64,000 nucleotides of DNA from the NCBI RefSeq assembly GCF_009668025.1, contig NZ_WJXZ01000011.1:1-64000 (forward strand), in the 5' to 3' direction. The translations under genes and the position numbers were made by a program. Position 1 is the first letter of the stretch. Each line of letters begins with the position of its first letter. This document shows, piece after piece, positions 8,918-17,243 of this stretch. This stretch comes from Larkinella terrae. Lineage in GTDB: Bacteria > Bacteroidota > Bacteroidia > Cytophagales > Spirosomataceae. Under the pieces are notes generated by a model, which saw only the letters and a list, made by a program, of their open reading frames with translations, had not been told where the DNA came from and ran no database searches.

Positions 8918-8995
8918 GCATGGGGCAGAGGGGTAAGGGCACAGGGTAACAAAAAGGCGTCAACTGCCCTATGCCCCTACCCCTCTGCCCCATGC
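8918..8995. repeat. Perfect 18-bp inverted repeat between purE and the LysM gene
   Basis: GCATGGGGCAGAGGGGTA (8918-8935) pairs exactly with TACCCCTCTGCCCCATGC (8978-8995). Next to the arms AGGGCAC/AGGGTAAC and CTGCCCTATGCCCC repeat the same words. The repeat ends two bases before the purE stop codon, so it occupies almost the whole spacer. Confidence 0.8.
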
Positions 8996-8997
8996 TA

Positions 8998-9480
8998 TTA
9001 TTTGTTCTTCACTTCCTGACTCATTATTTCTACTTTCGCTTTCATGTCCTCCTTGTAGGCCTGCAAGCGGTCGGCTACTTTTTCGTCGAACGTGCCGACA
9101 ATCTGGGCGGCCAGAATTCCGGCGTTGCGGGCGCCGTTGAGGGCCACCGTTGCAACGGGAACACCCGACGGCATTTGCAGAATCGACAGCACCGAATCCC
9201 AGCCGTCGATCGAATTGCTGGATTTGACCGGCACACCAATCACCGGCAGCGTCGTCAGCGAAGCAACCATTCCCGGCAGGTGAGCGGCTCCGCCAGCGCC
9301 GGCAATGACCACTTTCAGGCCACGCTTCCGGGCGGTTTTGCCGTATTCCACCATTTTCTCCGGCGTCCGATGGGCCGATACGACATCGATTTCGTACGAT
9401 ACGCCCAGTTCCGCCAACATATCGGCAGCTTCCTGCATGACCTTCAGGTCCGAGCTGCTCCCCATGATAATTCCAACCAT
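8998..9480 (-). CDS. purE: N5-carboxyaminoimidazole ribonucleotide mutase
   Basis: This 160-residue protein is class I PurE, which moves the carboxyl of N5-CAIR to carbon 4 in purine synthesis. Landmarks are [13 protein letters not shown] at the N-terminus, SAHRTPEKM with the catalytic histidine, [12 protein letters not shown] and [23 protein letters not shown]. The length is normal. It follows purK on the same strand across a repeat-filled gap of about 100 bases, so the pair probably shares a transcript. Confidence 0.97.
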   Translation of the reverse strand: MVGIIMGSSSDLKVMQEAADMLAELGVSYEIDVVSAHRTPEKMVEYGKTARKRGLKVVIAGAGGAAHLPGMVASLTTLPVIGVPVKSSNSIDGWDSVLSILQMPSGVPVATVALNGARNAGILAAQIVGTFDEKVADRLQAYKEDMKAKVEIMSQEVKNK

Positions 9481-9487
9481 ATTTTTA

Positions 9488-9595
9488 GTTAAGAGCTAAG
9501 CGTTAAGAATCAAGAGTTGGCTGACGCATTGTATTTAACTCGCGCCAGCCAACTCATAACTCATAACTCTTAACTCTTCATTCTTAACTCTTCAC
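9488..9595. repeat. Word-built inverted repeat between purK and purE
   Basis: The core GAGTTGGCTGACGC faces GCGCCAGCCAACTC with one mismatch. Outside it the words GTTAAGAAT, AAGAGTT and GTTATGAGTT recur on the left and as their complements on the right. It fills nearly the entire purK-purE spacer. The same word set is used at 25306-25377. Confidence 0.75.
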
Positions 9596-10735
9596 TTTTA
9601 TGCTTTCCTTCACGGTTTCGGCTTTTTGCCGAAGCTGTTCTAAATCCGAACTAATAACGGTAATGTGCCCCATTTTACGAAACGGGCGGGTGATTTTTTT
9701 ACCGTAAAGAAACGGAAACACGCCGGGCATGGCCAGCAGGGTTTCCATGCCTTCGTACCGGGCGGGGCCGCTGTGGCCGGGCTCGCCCAGCAGATTGATC
9801 ATCGCGGCTGGCGAAAGGGCCGTTGTGTCGCCCAGGGGCAGGTTCAGAATGGCCCGCCAGTGCTGTTCAAACTGCGAAGTGATGTTGGCCCGAATCGTCT
9901 GGTGACCACTGTTGTGCGGCCGGGGTGCCACTTCATTCACCAGAATGTCACCGGTTTTGGTGAGAAACAGTTCAACGGCCAGCAAACCGACAATTCCAAA
10001 TGCCTGAGCGGTTTTTCGGGCCACGTCCTGCGCCAGATGATCGACGGTTTCGGAAACGGCTGCGGGCGCAAACAGGTATTCGACCAGGTTTTGTTCGGGA
10101 TGAAAAACCATCTCGACCGTCGGGAAAGTTGCGGTTTGGCCCTGTTCGTTGCGGGCGACGATCACCGCGAGTTCTTTCTCAAAATCAACGGCTTTTTCCA
10201 ATACGCCCGGCGCATCGAAGGCTTTGTCGACATCGTCGGCCGTGGCAATCCGCTGCACTCCGCGCCCATCGTACCCGTCGCGGCCCAGTTTATGAAAAGC
10301 GGGCAGAAAACCGGGTTGACCAGCCAAAACCTGCGGCACATCGGCGCGGTTTTCGGTTAGAAGAAAATCGGCAGTGGGCAGCTTATGATCGCGGTAAAAT
10401 TGCTTCTGCGCCCGTTTGTCCTGAATAATCCGGATCACCGACGGTTGCGGAAAAACCCGCTTTCCTTCGCGTTCGAGCGCTTCGAGGGCATCGACGTTCA
10501 CCCGTTCAATTTCAATCGTCAGCACATCAACCTGTTGACCAAACTGATAAACCGTATCGTAATCGGTAAGCGAGCCCTGGGTGAACGTCGTCGCCAGGTG
10601 ACGACAGGGCGCATCGGCATCGGGGTCGAGAATATGAACGATCAGGTTCCAGTCGATCCCGGCCTGAAGGAGCATCAGGCCCAGTTGACCTCCACCGAGG
10701 ATACCAATGCGGGTGTTGGGGTTAAATGTTAACAT
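9584..10735 (-). CDS. purK: 5-(carboxyamino)imidazole ribonucleotide synthase
   Basis: This 383-residue ATP-grasp enzyme carboxylates AIR to N5-CAIR using ATP and bicarbonate. The N-terminus has the nucleotide loop GILGGGQLGLMLLQAG. The ATP-grasp signatures KLGRDGYDGRGV and NEVAPRPHNSGHQT are present. The start is set by the normal N-terminus of the family. An exact -7 promoter box lies just upstream at 10754-10761. PurE follows as the next enzyme in the pathway. Confidence 0.97.
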   Translation of the reverse strand: MLTFNPNTRIGILGGGQLGLMLLQAGIDWNLIVHILDPDADAPCRHLATTFTQGSLTDYDTVYQFGQQVDVLTIEIERVNVDALEALEREGKRVFPQPSVIRIIQDKRAQKQFYRDHKLPTADFLLTENRADVPQVLAGQPGFLPAFHKLGRDGYDGRGVQRIATADDVDKAFDAPGVLEKAVDFEKELAVIVARNEQGQTATFPTVEMVFHPEQNLVEYLFAPAAVSETVDHLAQDVARKTAQAFGIVGLLAVELFLTKTGDILVNEVAPRPHNSGHQTIRANITSQFEQHWRAILNLPLGDTTALSPAAMINLLGEPGHSGPARYEGMETLLAMPGVFPFLYGKKITRPFRKMGHITVISSDLEQLRQKAETVKESIKVKS

Positions 10736-10753
10736 ACGTTAAAAATCCGTCCG

Positions 10754-10761
10754 CAAAAGTA
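10754..10761 (-). promoter_or_regulatory. Bacteroidota -7 promoter box for purK
   Basis: On the minus strand this reads TACTTTTG, an exact TAnnTTTG match, 19 bases before the purK ATG. Confidence 0.5.
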
Positions 10762-10817
10762 GCCCCATTTACGGCTTTATTTTACTTTTTGATGGACTAT
10801 ATTCCAGCACAATGCAA

Positions 10818-11330
10818 TCAACGGTTCTTCTTGGGCGCTATACCGGAAGGAATGGATTGCCTTTGCAGCCGCTCGTTAAACTCGTGCGGAGTTACGTCCA
10901 AAACCGTTACCTGACTCATCAGAGGATGAAGCGGATTAATCAGAATATTGCGGGAAGGCGAACCTTTGAGAATCACTGAAGGCACCGAAAAAGCTAAAAC
11001 CGGATACGCAGGCGTCAGTTTAGGTACAAAAAAATAAGGAAGTTGATCGGGAAACCGGATTTGATCCCAGCCAAGCGGTAAGTCGGCAACGTTTATTTCT
11101 TCAATGGCATCGGGCAATTCGATGGTCACCCGAACAAAAGGAGGCAGTTCCCGAACGGGCGTACCGTCCAGGTGAACCATCGTTTCCAGCAAAGCCAGTT
11201 CGGGCGTTGTGGAGGTATAAATCAGTGGAGTACCCAGTGGATTCCAGCGCCCGCCATTAAGCCGGGCACCTTCGCCCGTTAAGATCGAATCGACAAACTG
11301 TCGTTTCTGAATGCGGTAAACCAGCGCCAT
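10818..11330 (-). CDS. RES domain toxin (NAD-degrading type)
   Basis: This 170-residue protein is a RES domain toxin. The family signature is visible in LNGGRWNPLGTPLIYTS, followed by ELALLETMVHLDG. Studied RES toxins paired with Xre antitoxins deplete NAD+; that activity is inferred here from family. The start MALVYRIQ overlaps the antitoxin stop by one base (TAATG), indicating translational coupling and ruling out the longer frame that runs into the antitoxin gene. The antitoxin gene comes first, as is usual for this type. Confidence 0.9.
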   Translation of the reverse strand: MALVYRIQKRQFVDSILTGEGARLNGGRWNPLGTPLIYTSTTPELALLETMVHLDGTPVRELPPFVRVTIELPDAIEEINVADLPLGWDQIRFPDQLPYFFVPKLTPAYPVLAFSVPSVILKGSPSRNILINPLHPLMSQVTVLDVTPHEFNERLQRQSIPSGIAPKKNR

Positions 11331-11773
11331 TAACTGTAGACACCGTATTCGATGCGTCCAAGAATCTGATCCACAACCTGAAAACCCGTTGCCGTATCCA
11401 ATAGCTGGAGCGGAGACTGGCCTTCCAGAATCTCCAGCGGCCGACGCAGCCACCGGTTAAATTTGCCCTGATCTTCGAACACCCGAAAACCGTGCGCGGT
11501 CAGTGCTTTCAGCAGCAAAAGCCGCTCAGACTCAACTTTGTTCAACGAACCGGATACCAACCGGCGGGCCATGGTTCGTTCGTTCATCGACAGCAGCGTA
11601 GCCAGTTCCCGAATGGTCAGTTCCATCAACGTAGCTAACTCACGGACTTCAGCATGGGCGATGCCCGAACGCGACTTTGCAATCAGGTCAAACGGGCTGG
11701 TTTGCTCCGGTAGAACACGAACCGCCGGATTAGCCGACGGCATCAGGGTCGCACTGCTTTTCTTTCGTTCCAT
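11330..11773 (-). CDS. Xre/MbcA/ParS-type antitoxin
   Basis: This 147-residue protein is the partner antitoxin of the RES toxin. The N-terminal region is helical with a helix-turn-helix-like part (TIRELATLLSMNERTMARRL, about residues 53-72). The C-terminal DUF2384 domain (AHGFRVFEDQGKFNRWLRRP...LDTATGFQVVDQILGRIEYGVYS) should wrap around and block the toxin. The palindrome at 11784-11811, 10 bases before its ATG, is the likely autoregulatory operator. Confidence 0.9.
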   Translation of the reverse strand: MERKKSSATLMPSANPAVRVLPEQTSPFDLIAKSRSGIAHAEVRELATLMELTIRELATLLSMNERTMARRLVSGSLNKVESERLLLLKALTAHGFRVFEDQGKFNRWLRRPLEILEGQSPLQLLDTATGFQVVDQILGRIEYGVYS

Positions 11774-11783
11774 GACTACTTAC

Positions 11784-11811
11784 AAAATGTCAGTAACATT
11801 ACTGACATTTT
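11784..11811. promoter_or_regulatory. Palindromic operator of the RES/Xre operon
   Basis: AAAATGTCAGTAA (11784-11796) and TTACTGACATTTT (11799-11811) are perfect inverted arms with a 2-base centre. It lies 10 bases upstream of the antitoxin ATG. Xre-type antitoxins repress their own operons, so this is the expected binding site. Confidence 0.8.
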
Positions 11812-12133
11812 ACGTAAAGTTAACGCGGCCATTGGTAAAAAAGTTTTTTACTATGCGGTCCTGCCAACTTCAAACAAGGCCTTTTTGGTGCTTTTCAGGC
11901 ATTTTTTAACGGTCAGCCAGGCCGAATCCAGGTGATTCCTTCTTCCGGCAACTTCGGATATTTACTACAATCTCAACTCTTCCTGCTAATTTGCACACTT
12001 ATACGCGAATCTGGAAGTGCCAAAATGAGATGAAAGAGAATAGGCAAGAGACAAAAGATTATTTTAAATGACTGATCACCAAGACACTTGTTCCCGTTTC
12101 TCACATCTAACTACTTACCTCTCTGTTTAAAAC
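11812..12133. other. Intergenic region upstream of the GtrA-like gene
   Basis: About 320 bases without a convincing gene. The left part has short A/T runs (GTAAAAAAGTTTTTTAC). From about 12026 to 12122 purine words (GAGATGAAAGAGAATAGGCAAGAGACAAAAG) are loosely mirrored by pyrimidine words before the ATG, a weak copy of the word-built repeats seen elsewhere, most like the one at 6899-6960. Confidence 0.5.
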
Positions 12134-12622
12134 ATGTCGGACAAGTTATTTAACCAAAAGGATTTAATTGCCTATTTCATTGTAGCGGCCATTGGGGCAT
12201 CCCTGCAAATTGTAGTAAGTGCCCTGCTTCAGGAGTGGTTTCAGGTTTCGTACGAAAATGGGGTGTTAATTGGGTATGTTACCTCCTTTTTTATCGGTTT
12301 TTTTCTCACCAAACTGCTGGCTTTCAACGCCAAAAACTCGGCAAAAACCCGGCGGGAAATGACAAAATTTGCGATGGTTTCGGTGATTTCCTGCCTCATT
12401 ACCGTCTACGGTGCATCGGCTTTGTATAATCTCTCGATCAGCCGCGGCATCTACCAGTTCACGCTTCCGGGCTCGGTTAAAACCGTGAATGTGAACAAGT
12501 TAGTATCGCACACCTTTGGAATGGGATTGAGCTTTATCTCGAATTACATTCTGCACAAAACCTTCACTTTCAAGAATACCGGCTTTTACGAAAAACTGAA
12601 ATCGTTGCTGGGGCTGGAATAA
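12134..12622 (+). CDS. GtrA-like small membrane protein
   Basis: This 162-residue protein has four predicted membrane helices (about residues 11-33, 39-60, 75-97 and 119-141). It begins LIAYFIVAAIGASLQIVVSAL and ends SFISNYILHKTFTF, the typical GtrA/DPMS C-terminal turn where Asn and the Thr-Phe-x-Phe pattern recur. GtrA proteins are thought to move polyprenyl-linked sugars across the membrane. No glycosyltransferase neighbour is present, so the substrate is open. It converges with the helicase gene, with five bases between stops. Confidence 0.8.
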   Translation: MSDKLFNQKDLIAYFIVAAIGASLQIVVSALLQEWFQVSYENGVLIGYVTSFFIGFFLTKLLAFNAKNSAKTRREMTKFAMVSVISCLITVYGASALYNLSISRGIYQFTLPGSVKTVNVNKLVSHTFGMGLSFISNYILHKTFTFKNTGFYEKLKSLLGLE

Positions 12623-12627
12623 TCCGG

Positions 12628-15600
12628 TTACTCCAGCAGCGTCAGAATGTCTTCTTTCGTCAGCGATTTCATGAAGTTCTCTTCGGTCGTAATCAGATCG
12701 CTGGCCAGTTTCTGCTTCGAACGCTGCAACGCCAGAATTTTTTCCTCAACGGTATTGCGGGAAATAAACTTGTAGGTAAAAACCGTGCGCTTCTGCCCAA
12801 TCCGGTGCGCCCGGTCGATGGCCTGAGCTTCGATGGCCGGGTTCCACCAGGGATCGAGGATAAACACGTAGTCGGCCGCCGTCAGGTTGTGGCCCAAACC
12901 GCCCGCCTTCAGCGAGATTAAAAAGAGCTTGATCGAGTCGTTGTTCTGAAACAGATTCACCTGCCCGCGCCGGTCCTGCGTCGATCCGTCGAGGTAGGCA
13001 TATTGAATGCCGCGTTCCTGCAAATACTCCTGAACAACGTCCAGGTGTTTAATAAACTGACTGAATACCAGGATTTTGTGATTGTCGGCCATTGCGCCTT
13101 CCAGCCGCATCACCATGTCGTCGAGCTTTCCGGAATTGCCTTCGTAGGTTTCGTCGATCATCCGCGGGTGGTTGGCAATCTGGCGGAGTTTGGTCAAACC
13201 CTGTAAAACTACCATCTGCGATTTGGCAACGCCTTCCTCCTCGATGCGCTCCAGAATCAGGTTTCGGTAGTAGGATTTGGCTTCCTCATACTGCTTTTCC
13301 TGTTCCGGCGACATGTCGCTGTAGTGAACGCTTTCCACCTTTTCGGGCAAATCCCGCGCTACCTGCGACTTGTGGCGCCGGAGCATGAACGGTTTGATGA
13401 TCCCGTAAAGCCGTTGCGTCTTCTGCTCGTCGTTCTTTTTCTCGATCGGAATCTGAAATTCGTTACGGAAAAACGTCTGGCTTCCCAGCAAACCGGGGTT
13501 GATAAACGTCATTTGCGTCCACAAATCCATCGTGCTGTTTTCCAGCGGAGTACCGGTCAGAATCAGCCGGTGGGCCGAATTCAGTTGCATCACCGCCCGC
13601 GTGATGTGCGACGACGGGTTTTTGATGGCCTGCGATTCGTCCAGAATGATGTAATGAAACCGGTACATTTTTAACAGATCGATGTCGATCCGGACAATCC
13701 CGTAGGAAGTCAGAATGACGTCATACCCGTCGAATTGGGCGGTATTTTTATCGCGATAGGTGCCGGTATACGCCATCACGCGCAAATCGGGCGTAAACCG
13801 TTTGGCTTCCAGTTCCCAGTTGTACAGCAGCGACGTGGGCATAACGAGCAGCGTCGGTTCCGTAAATCCGGCTTCCTTCTGCGACTGCAACATCGTGAGG
13901 GTCATCACGGTTTTGCCCAGACCCATATCATCGGCCAGGCAGCCGCCAAACCGGTATTGATTCAGAAATTGCAGCCAGTCGTAGCCCGCTTTCTGGTACG
14001 GCCGCAATTCGCCCTTGAAACCGGCAGGCAGCGGATGCGAATTGATCTCCTCAAAACTCCGCAATTTCTCCAGTTTCCGGCTGATGACCGCCGACGCCAG
14101 GCTTTCTTCCTGCAATTCCTGAACGAGCGCAATGTGGTGTTTGTGGAGCACCAGCCGATCGCTGTCGACCTCGTGTTCCATGAACGCAAAAAGCTCTGAA
14201 TACTTCGTAAACCAGGTTTCGGGAATTACCGCGATCTCACCATTCGGCAGGGCAAACTCCCGTTTCTTGTTCAGAATCAGCGTCCGAAGCTTGATGAACG
14301 GAATTTCGAATTCTCCGAACTGTACTTTGGCGTAAATGTCGAACCAGTCGCGGGTTTCGTTGATTGATACCACGATGGACGAATAGCCCAGAAAATACCG
14401 CTTGGCGTCGTTGGCGTGCTGCGAAATCTGAAAACCGGCCTCGATCAACAGGTTGTGATTCTGCTGAAGCCACTCGAAAGCCGCAGCTTTCCCGAGTTTG
14501 GAATGGCCGTTATCTTTCAGTTCGAGCCCGTTTTCCTTGAGCCAGAAAAGCGTCGATTTCTCCTTCCGAACGTCCCGGCGAATTTTGTGAAAAACGTAGT
14601 CATCGCCCTTCTTTTCGATGCTGACGTTGGACGAATCCGTGAAACCATCGTAACGAAAGGTGAACTGGCCGTACTGAAATAACAAGTCAAAAACCACCTG
14701 CGAGTCGTCGACGGGCGCGGCATGGGCCATTTCTGTCAACACGGTATTCATGCGTTCGGCGGGGCCATGCCCGTTCCGGTGGGCGTCGCCATTCGAGCCC
14801 GACTGGTCGAACAGGGCAGGCACGGCGCGCTGGGCCGTTGCATGCTCGGAAACCGTCAGCACGGGCGCGGGCGGCAGCACTTCGCTCCGGATTTCAAACC
14901 CCCGGGCATATACGTCATAGGACGCAATCAGCGGGGCAACAAACCGGTGATAGTACTGATCCTCAATATTTTTTGGAATAACGATATTGCGTTTTTGGAG
15001 AAACGGGCGCAGTTTTTTTCCATCGACGTTTTTGTCGAAATGAAAAAGCCGCTGCCCGACCATCATCCAGGCTGGCTCGTCGCAGATCAGCAGAGCATCC
15101 TTGAACTGAAATTCGACCCGTTCGCCCTGGTATTTGATAATGGGAAAATATTCGGTGGCGGTTTCGGTCCGGACAAAATTGAAAAAGACGCGCGCCTTCT
15201 CGGGCATGCGCTCCACGGACATCCAGGCCGGATTGCCATCGTTGCCCATCACATATAACTGCTTGTCGGCCAGACGTTCCAGGATCAAAGCGCGACGCAC
15301 TTCGAGGTATTCACAAATCCGGTCGCGCAGTTCCTTATCGCCTTTCTGGGTGTCGTAAACCTTGAGGAAAAAATCGACGGCCGGAAGTTTTTTCGCGTTG
15401 AATTTTTTCAGAATAACGTCCTGCTGAATTTCGTCAATAATGCGAACCAGCTCAAAATCAGCTTCATCCAATTCACTGGCAAACTCTCCGGCGTTTTTTG
15501 CCGACAGCGTCTGGTTTTGCAATGTCAATTCACCCCGGGCATTCAGCTGCACGACGAATGCTTCAAACAGATAGCCCAGGAACTCGTGTTCCAGGAGCGA

Positions 15601-15639
15601 GTAGACCAGTTGAAACGGTTCCGCGGGAGAGACTTTCAT
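12628..15639 (-). CDS. SNF2-family DEAD/DEAH-box helicase
   Basis: This 1003-residue protein is an Swi2/Snf2 ATPase of the RapA/HepA-like bacterial type. The C-terminal half holds the motor: Walker A ADDMGLGKT near residue 570, Walker B variant DESQ near 666, and the second RecA lobe with QFIKHLDVVQEYL, LISLKAGGLGHNL and QAIDRAHRIGQKR. The N-terminal half is poorly conserved. The start MKVSPAEP is chosen because the 48 residues upstream are hydrophobic and not family-like, and a promoter-like box lies there. It should remodel DNA- or RNA-polymerase-bound complexes; the partner is unknown. Confidence 0.92.
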   Translation of the reverse strand: MKVSPAEPFQLVYSLLEHEFLGYLFEAFVVQLNARGELTLQNQTLSAKNAGEFASELDEADFELVRIIDEIQQDVILKKFNAKKLPAVDFFLKVYDTQKGDKELRDRICEYLEVRRALILERLADKQLYVMGNDGNPAWMSVERMPEKARVFFNFVRTETATEYFPIIKYQGERVEFQFKDALLICDEPAWMMVGQRLFHFDKNVDGKKLRPFLQKRNIVIPKNIEDQYYHRFVAPLIASYDVYARGFEIRSEVLPPAPVLTVSEHATAQRAVPALFDQSGSNGDAHRNGHGPAERMNTVLTEMAHAAPVDDSQVVFDLLFQYGQFTFRYDGFTDSSNVSIEKKGDDYVFHKIRRDVRKEKSTLFWLKENGLELKDNGHSKLGKAAAFEWLQQNHNLLIEAGFQISQHANDAKRYFLGYSSIVVSINETRDWFDIYAKVQFGEFEIPFIKLRTLILNKKREFALPNGEIAVIPETWFTKYSELFAFMEHEVDSDRLVLHKHHIALVQELQEESLASAVISRKLEKLRSFEEINSHPLPAGFKGELRPYQKAGYDWLQFLNQYRFGGCLADDMGLGKTVMTLTMLQSQKEAGFTEPTLLVMPTSLLYNWELEAKRFTPDLRVMAYTGTYRDKNTAQFDGYDVILTSYGIVRIDIDLLKMYRFHYIILDESQAIKNPSSHITRAVMQLNSAHRLILTGTPLENSTMDLWTQMTFINPGLLGSQTFFRNEFQIPIEKKNDEQKTQRLYGIIKPFMLRRHKSQVARDLPEKVESVHYSDMSPEQEKQYEEAKSYYRNLILERIEEEGVAKSQMVVLQGLTKLRQIANHPRMIDETYEGNSGKLDDMVMRLEGAMADNHKILVFSQFIKHLDVVQEYLQERGIQYAYLDGSTQDRRGQVNLFQNNDSIKLFLISLKAGGLGHNLTAADYVFILDPWWNPAIEAQAIDRAHRIGQKRTVFTYKFISRNTVEEKILALQRSKQKLASDLITTEENFMKSLTKEDILTLLE

Positions 15640-15753
15640 AGCAATTTGGTTACTGACGGGCTGCGTCAAAACCGGGTAAATCCTGAACAGATAAGCTTTC
15701 AAAAAGAAAGCAAAATGAACGGTTTGCGGTCCGGTTAGAATGAGCAACAAACT

Positions 15754-15761
15754 CAAATATA
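15754..15761 (-). promoter_or_regulatory. Bacteroidota -7 promoter box for the helicase gene
   Basis: On the minus strand this reads TATATTTG, an exact TAnnTTTG match, about 115 bases before the chosen ATG. Confidence 0.4.
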
Positions 15762-15770
15762 CGAATTGGC

Positions 15771-15806
15771 ACAAAAAACACAAGCCCGAAACGCAGGTTC
15801 CGGGCT
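15771..15806 (-). terminator. Terminator after dnaN
   Basis: On the minus strand AGCCCG and CGGGCT form a stem (15783-15806) with an additional G, and a T-rich tract (TTGTGTTTTTTGTG) follows. It lies downstream of dnaN and just before the helicase promoter box, which fits ending the dnaN transcript. Confidence 0.65.
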
Positions 15807-15827
15807 AGAAATGATTAAATGGGTCTT

Positions 15828-15923
15828 GAACTGGGATTACGCGGATTAAAGGATTCACTGGGATGTAAAAAAAGATTGCGGTAGCTAATCCTCTTAATCC
15901 TTTAATCCACGTAATCCCAGTTC
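15828..15923. repeat. 28-bp inverted repeat after dnaN
   Basis: The arms 15828-15855 and 15896-15923 are 28 bases each with one mismatch. They carry the words GGGATTACGCGGATTAAAGG and AATCCTTTAATCCACG. The spacer repeats fragments of the same words (CTGGGAT, TAATCC). It ends three bases from the dnaN stop. Confidence 0.85.
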
Positions 15924-15926
15924 AGA

Positions 15927-17063
15927 CTATGCGTACGTATTGAGCATCACTGGCATGACCAGCATCAGGATGTCTTCGTTTTCTTCTTTATCGGCCGGAA
16001 TGATCAGGCCGGCGCGGTTGGGGGCCGACATTTCGAACGAGAGCATTTTGGCGCTCAGGTTGTTGAGCATTTCGGTCAGGAACTTGGCGTTGAAGCCGAT
16101 TTCGAGCGGATCACCGTCGTAGTCGCAGAGTAGTTTTTCGTTGGCTTCGTTGCTGTAGTCCAGGTCTTCGGCGGAGATGGTCAGCGAGTTGGTTTTCAGC
16201 GAAAGCCGGATCTGGTGTGTCGTCCGGTTGGCGTAAATCATGATCCGCTTCAGCGAATTCAGCATATCCGTCCGGCCAATGGTCATCACGTTCGGGTTGT
16301 TGACCGGAATCGCGTTTTCGAAATCCGGAAACCGCTCATCGATTAACCGGCAGATCATCTGGGTGGAACCGGCGGGCGAACCGGCAAAGGTAAACGACGC
16401 GTTCGACTGGCTGAATTCGGCCTTCACCGGAGCCGCTTCGGGCAGCGACGCCTTCAGGAGCGTCAGGGCTTTGCGCGGAATAATCATCGACGAATTGCTC
16501 GGCGAATTAATGTCGGACCGGCGGTAGCGAATCAGCCGGTGGCCGTCGGTGGCCACAAACGTAGCGTTTTCGTCCGTCAGCTGCAGATATACCCCCGTCA
16601 TGGCCGGGCGCAGGTCGTCGGTGCTGGTGGCAAAAACCGTATTGTTGATGGCGCTCAGCAGGGCGTCCGACGAAATTTCGACCGACAGGCTCCGATTCAC
16701 CGCCGGGATTTTCGGGAAATCAATCGGGTTTTCGCCCGACAATTTATAGCGACCGTTGTCGGTCAGAATTTCCGTTCCGAACGTTTCGGTATTGACGTTG
16801 AACGTGATGGGTTGTTCGGGCAAACCGCGCAGCGTGTCCAGCAGCAGTTTGGCCGGTATGGCAATAGCTCCCTTCTCCGACGACTCCACGGCGATGTTCG
16901 TAATCATGGTCGTTTGCAGATCCGACGCCGTGACGGTCAGGACGTCATCTTCCAACTTGAACAGAAAGTTTTCCAGAATCGGCACAATCGGGTTCGTTGC
17001 CACCACACCGTTGATGGCCGAAAGTTGCTTGAGTAATACGGAGGAGGAAACGATGAATTTCAT
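15927..17063 (-). CDS. dnaN: DNA polymerase III beta clamp
   Basis: This 378-residue protein is the ring-shaped sliding clamp that tethers the replicase. Family landmarks include MKFIVSSSVLLKQLSAI at the start, TRPAM-like DDLRPAMTGVYLQL, FVATDGHRLIRYR and the C-terminal ILMLVMPVMLN. The start is set at the ATG 21 bases inside the longest frame because it matches the family N-terminus and sits 36 bases after an exact -7 promoter box. No dnaA or recF is adjacent, so this is not the classical origin cluster. gldG lies upstream on the same strand. Confidence 0.97.
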   Translation of the reverse strand: MKFIVSSSVLLKQLSAINGVVATNPIVPILENFLFKLEDDVLTVTASDLQTTMITNIAVESSEKGAIAIPAKLLLDTLRGLPEQPITFNVNTETFGTEILTDNGRYKLSGENPIDFPKIPAVNRSLSVEISSDALLSAINNTVFATSTDDLRPAMTGVYLQLTDENATFVATDGHRLIRYRRSDINSPSNSSMIIPRKALTLLKASLPEAAPVKAEFSQSNASFTFAGSPAGSTQMICRLIDERFPDFENAIPVNNPNVMTIGRTDMLNSLKRIMIYANRTTHQIRLSLKTNSLTISAEDLDYSNEANEKLLCDYDGDPLEIGFNAKFLTEMLNNLSAKMLSFEMSAPNRAGLIIPADKEENEDILMLVMPVMLNTYA

Positions 17064-17098
17064 ATGCAATATGTTTGGGGCCAATAGTCCAATGAGAA

Positions 17099-17106
17099 CA
17101 AAAGTA
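17099..17106 (-). promoter_or_regulatory. Bacteroidota -7 promoter box for dnaN
   Basis: On the minus strand this reads TACTTTTG, an exact TAnnTTTG match, 36 bases before the dnaN ATG. Confidence 0.55.
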
Positions 17107-17130
17107 GGAAAAATAGTCGAAATTTTAGGG

Positions 17131-17233
17131 GTTATTTCGCGGAGTTTAGCGGAGAAAATTAGAGCTAAGTAGAGTTTATTAAAAAAAATCTCCGCGTATC
17201 TCTAATTTTCTCCGCTAAGCTCCGCGAAATAAC
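17131..17233. repeat. 34-bp inverted repeat between gldG and dnaN
   Basis: The arms 17131-17164 and 17200-17233 are 34 bases each with one mismatch. They are built from CGCGGAG, TAGCGGAGAAAA and TTAGAG; the loop (AGAGCTAAGTAGAG, TCTCCGCGTAT) repeats the words. It fills the gldG-dnaN spacer upstream of the dnaN promoter box. It is the clearest member of the word-built class. Confidence 0.9.
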
Positions 17234-17243
17234 TTTTTAACTC

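Noticed and set aside
15927-17063. Chromosome origin near dnaN
   Set aside because: No dnaA, recF or clusters of DnaA boxes were noticed in the neighbourhood.
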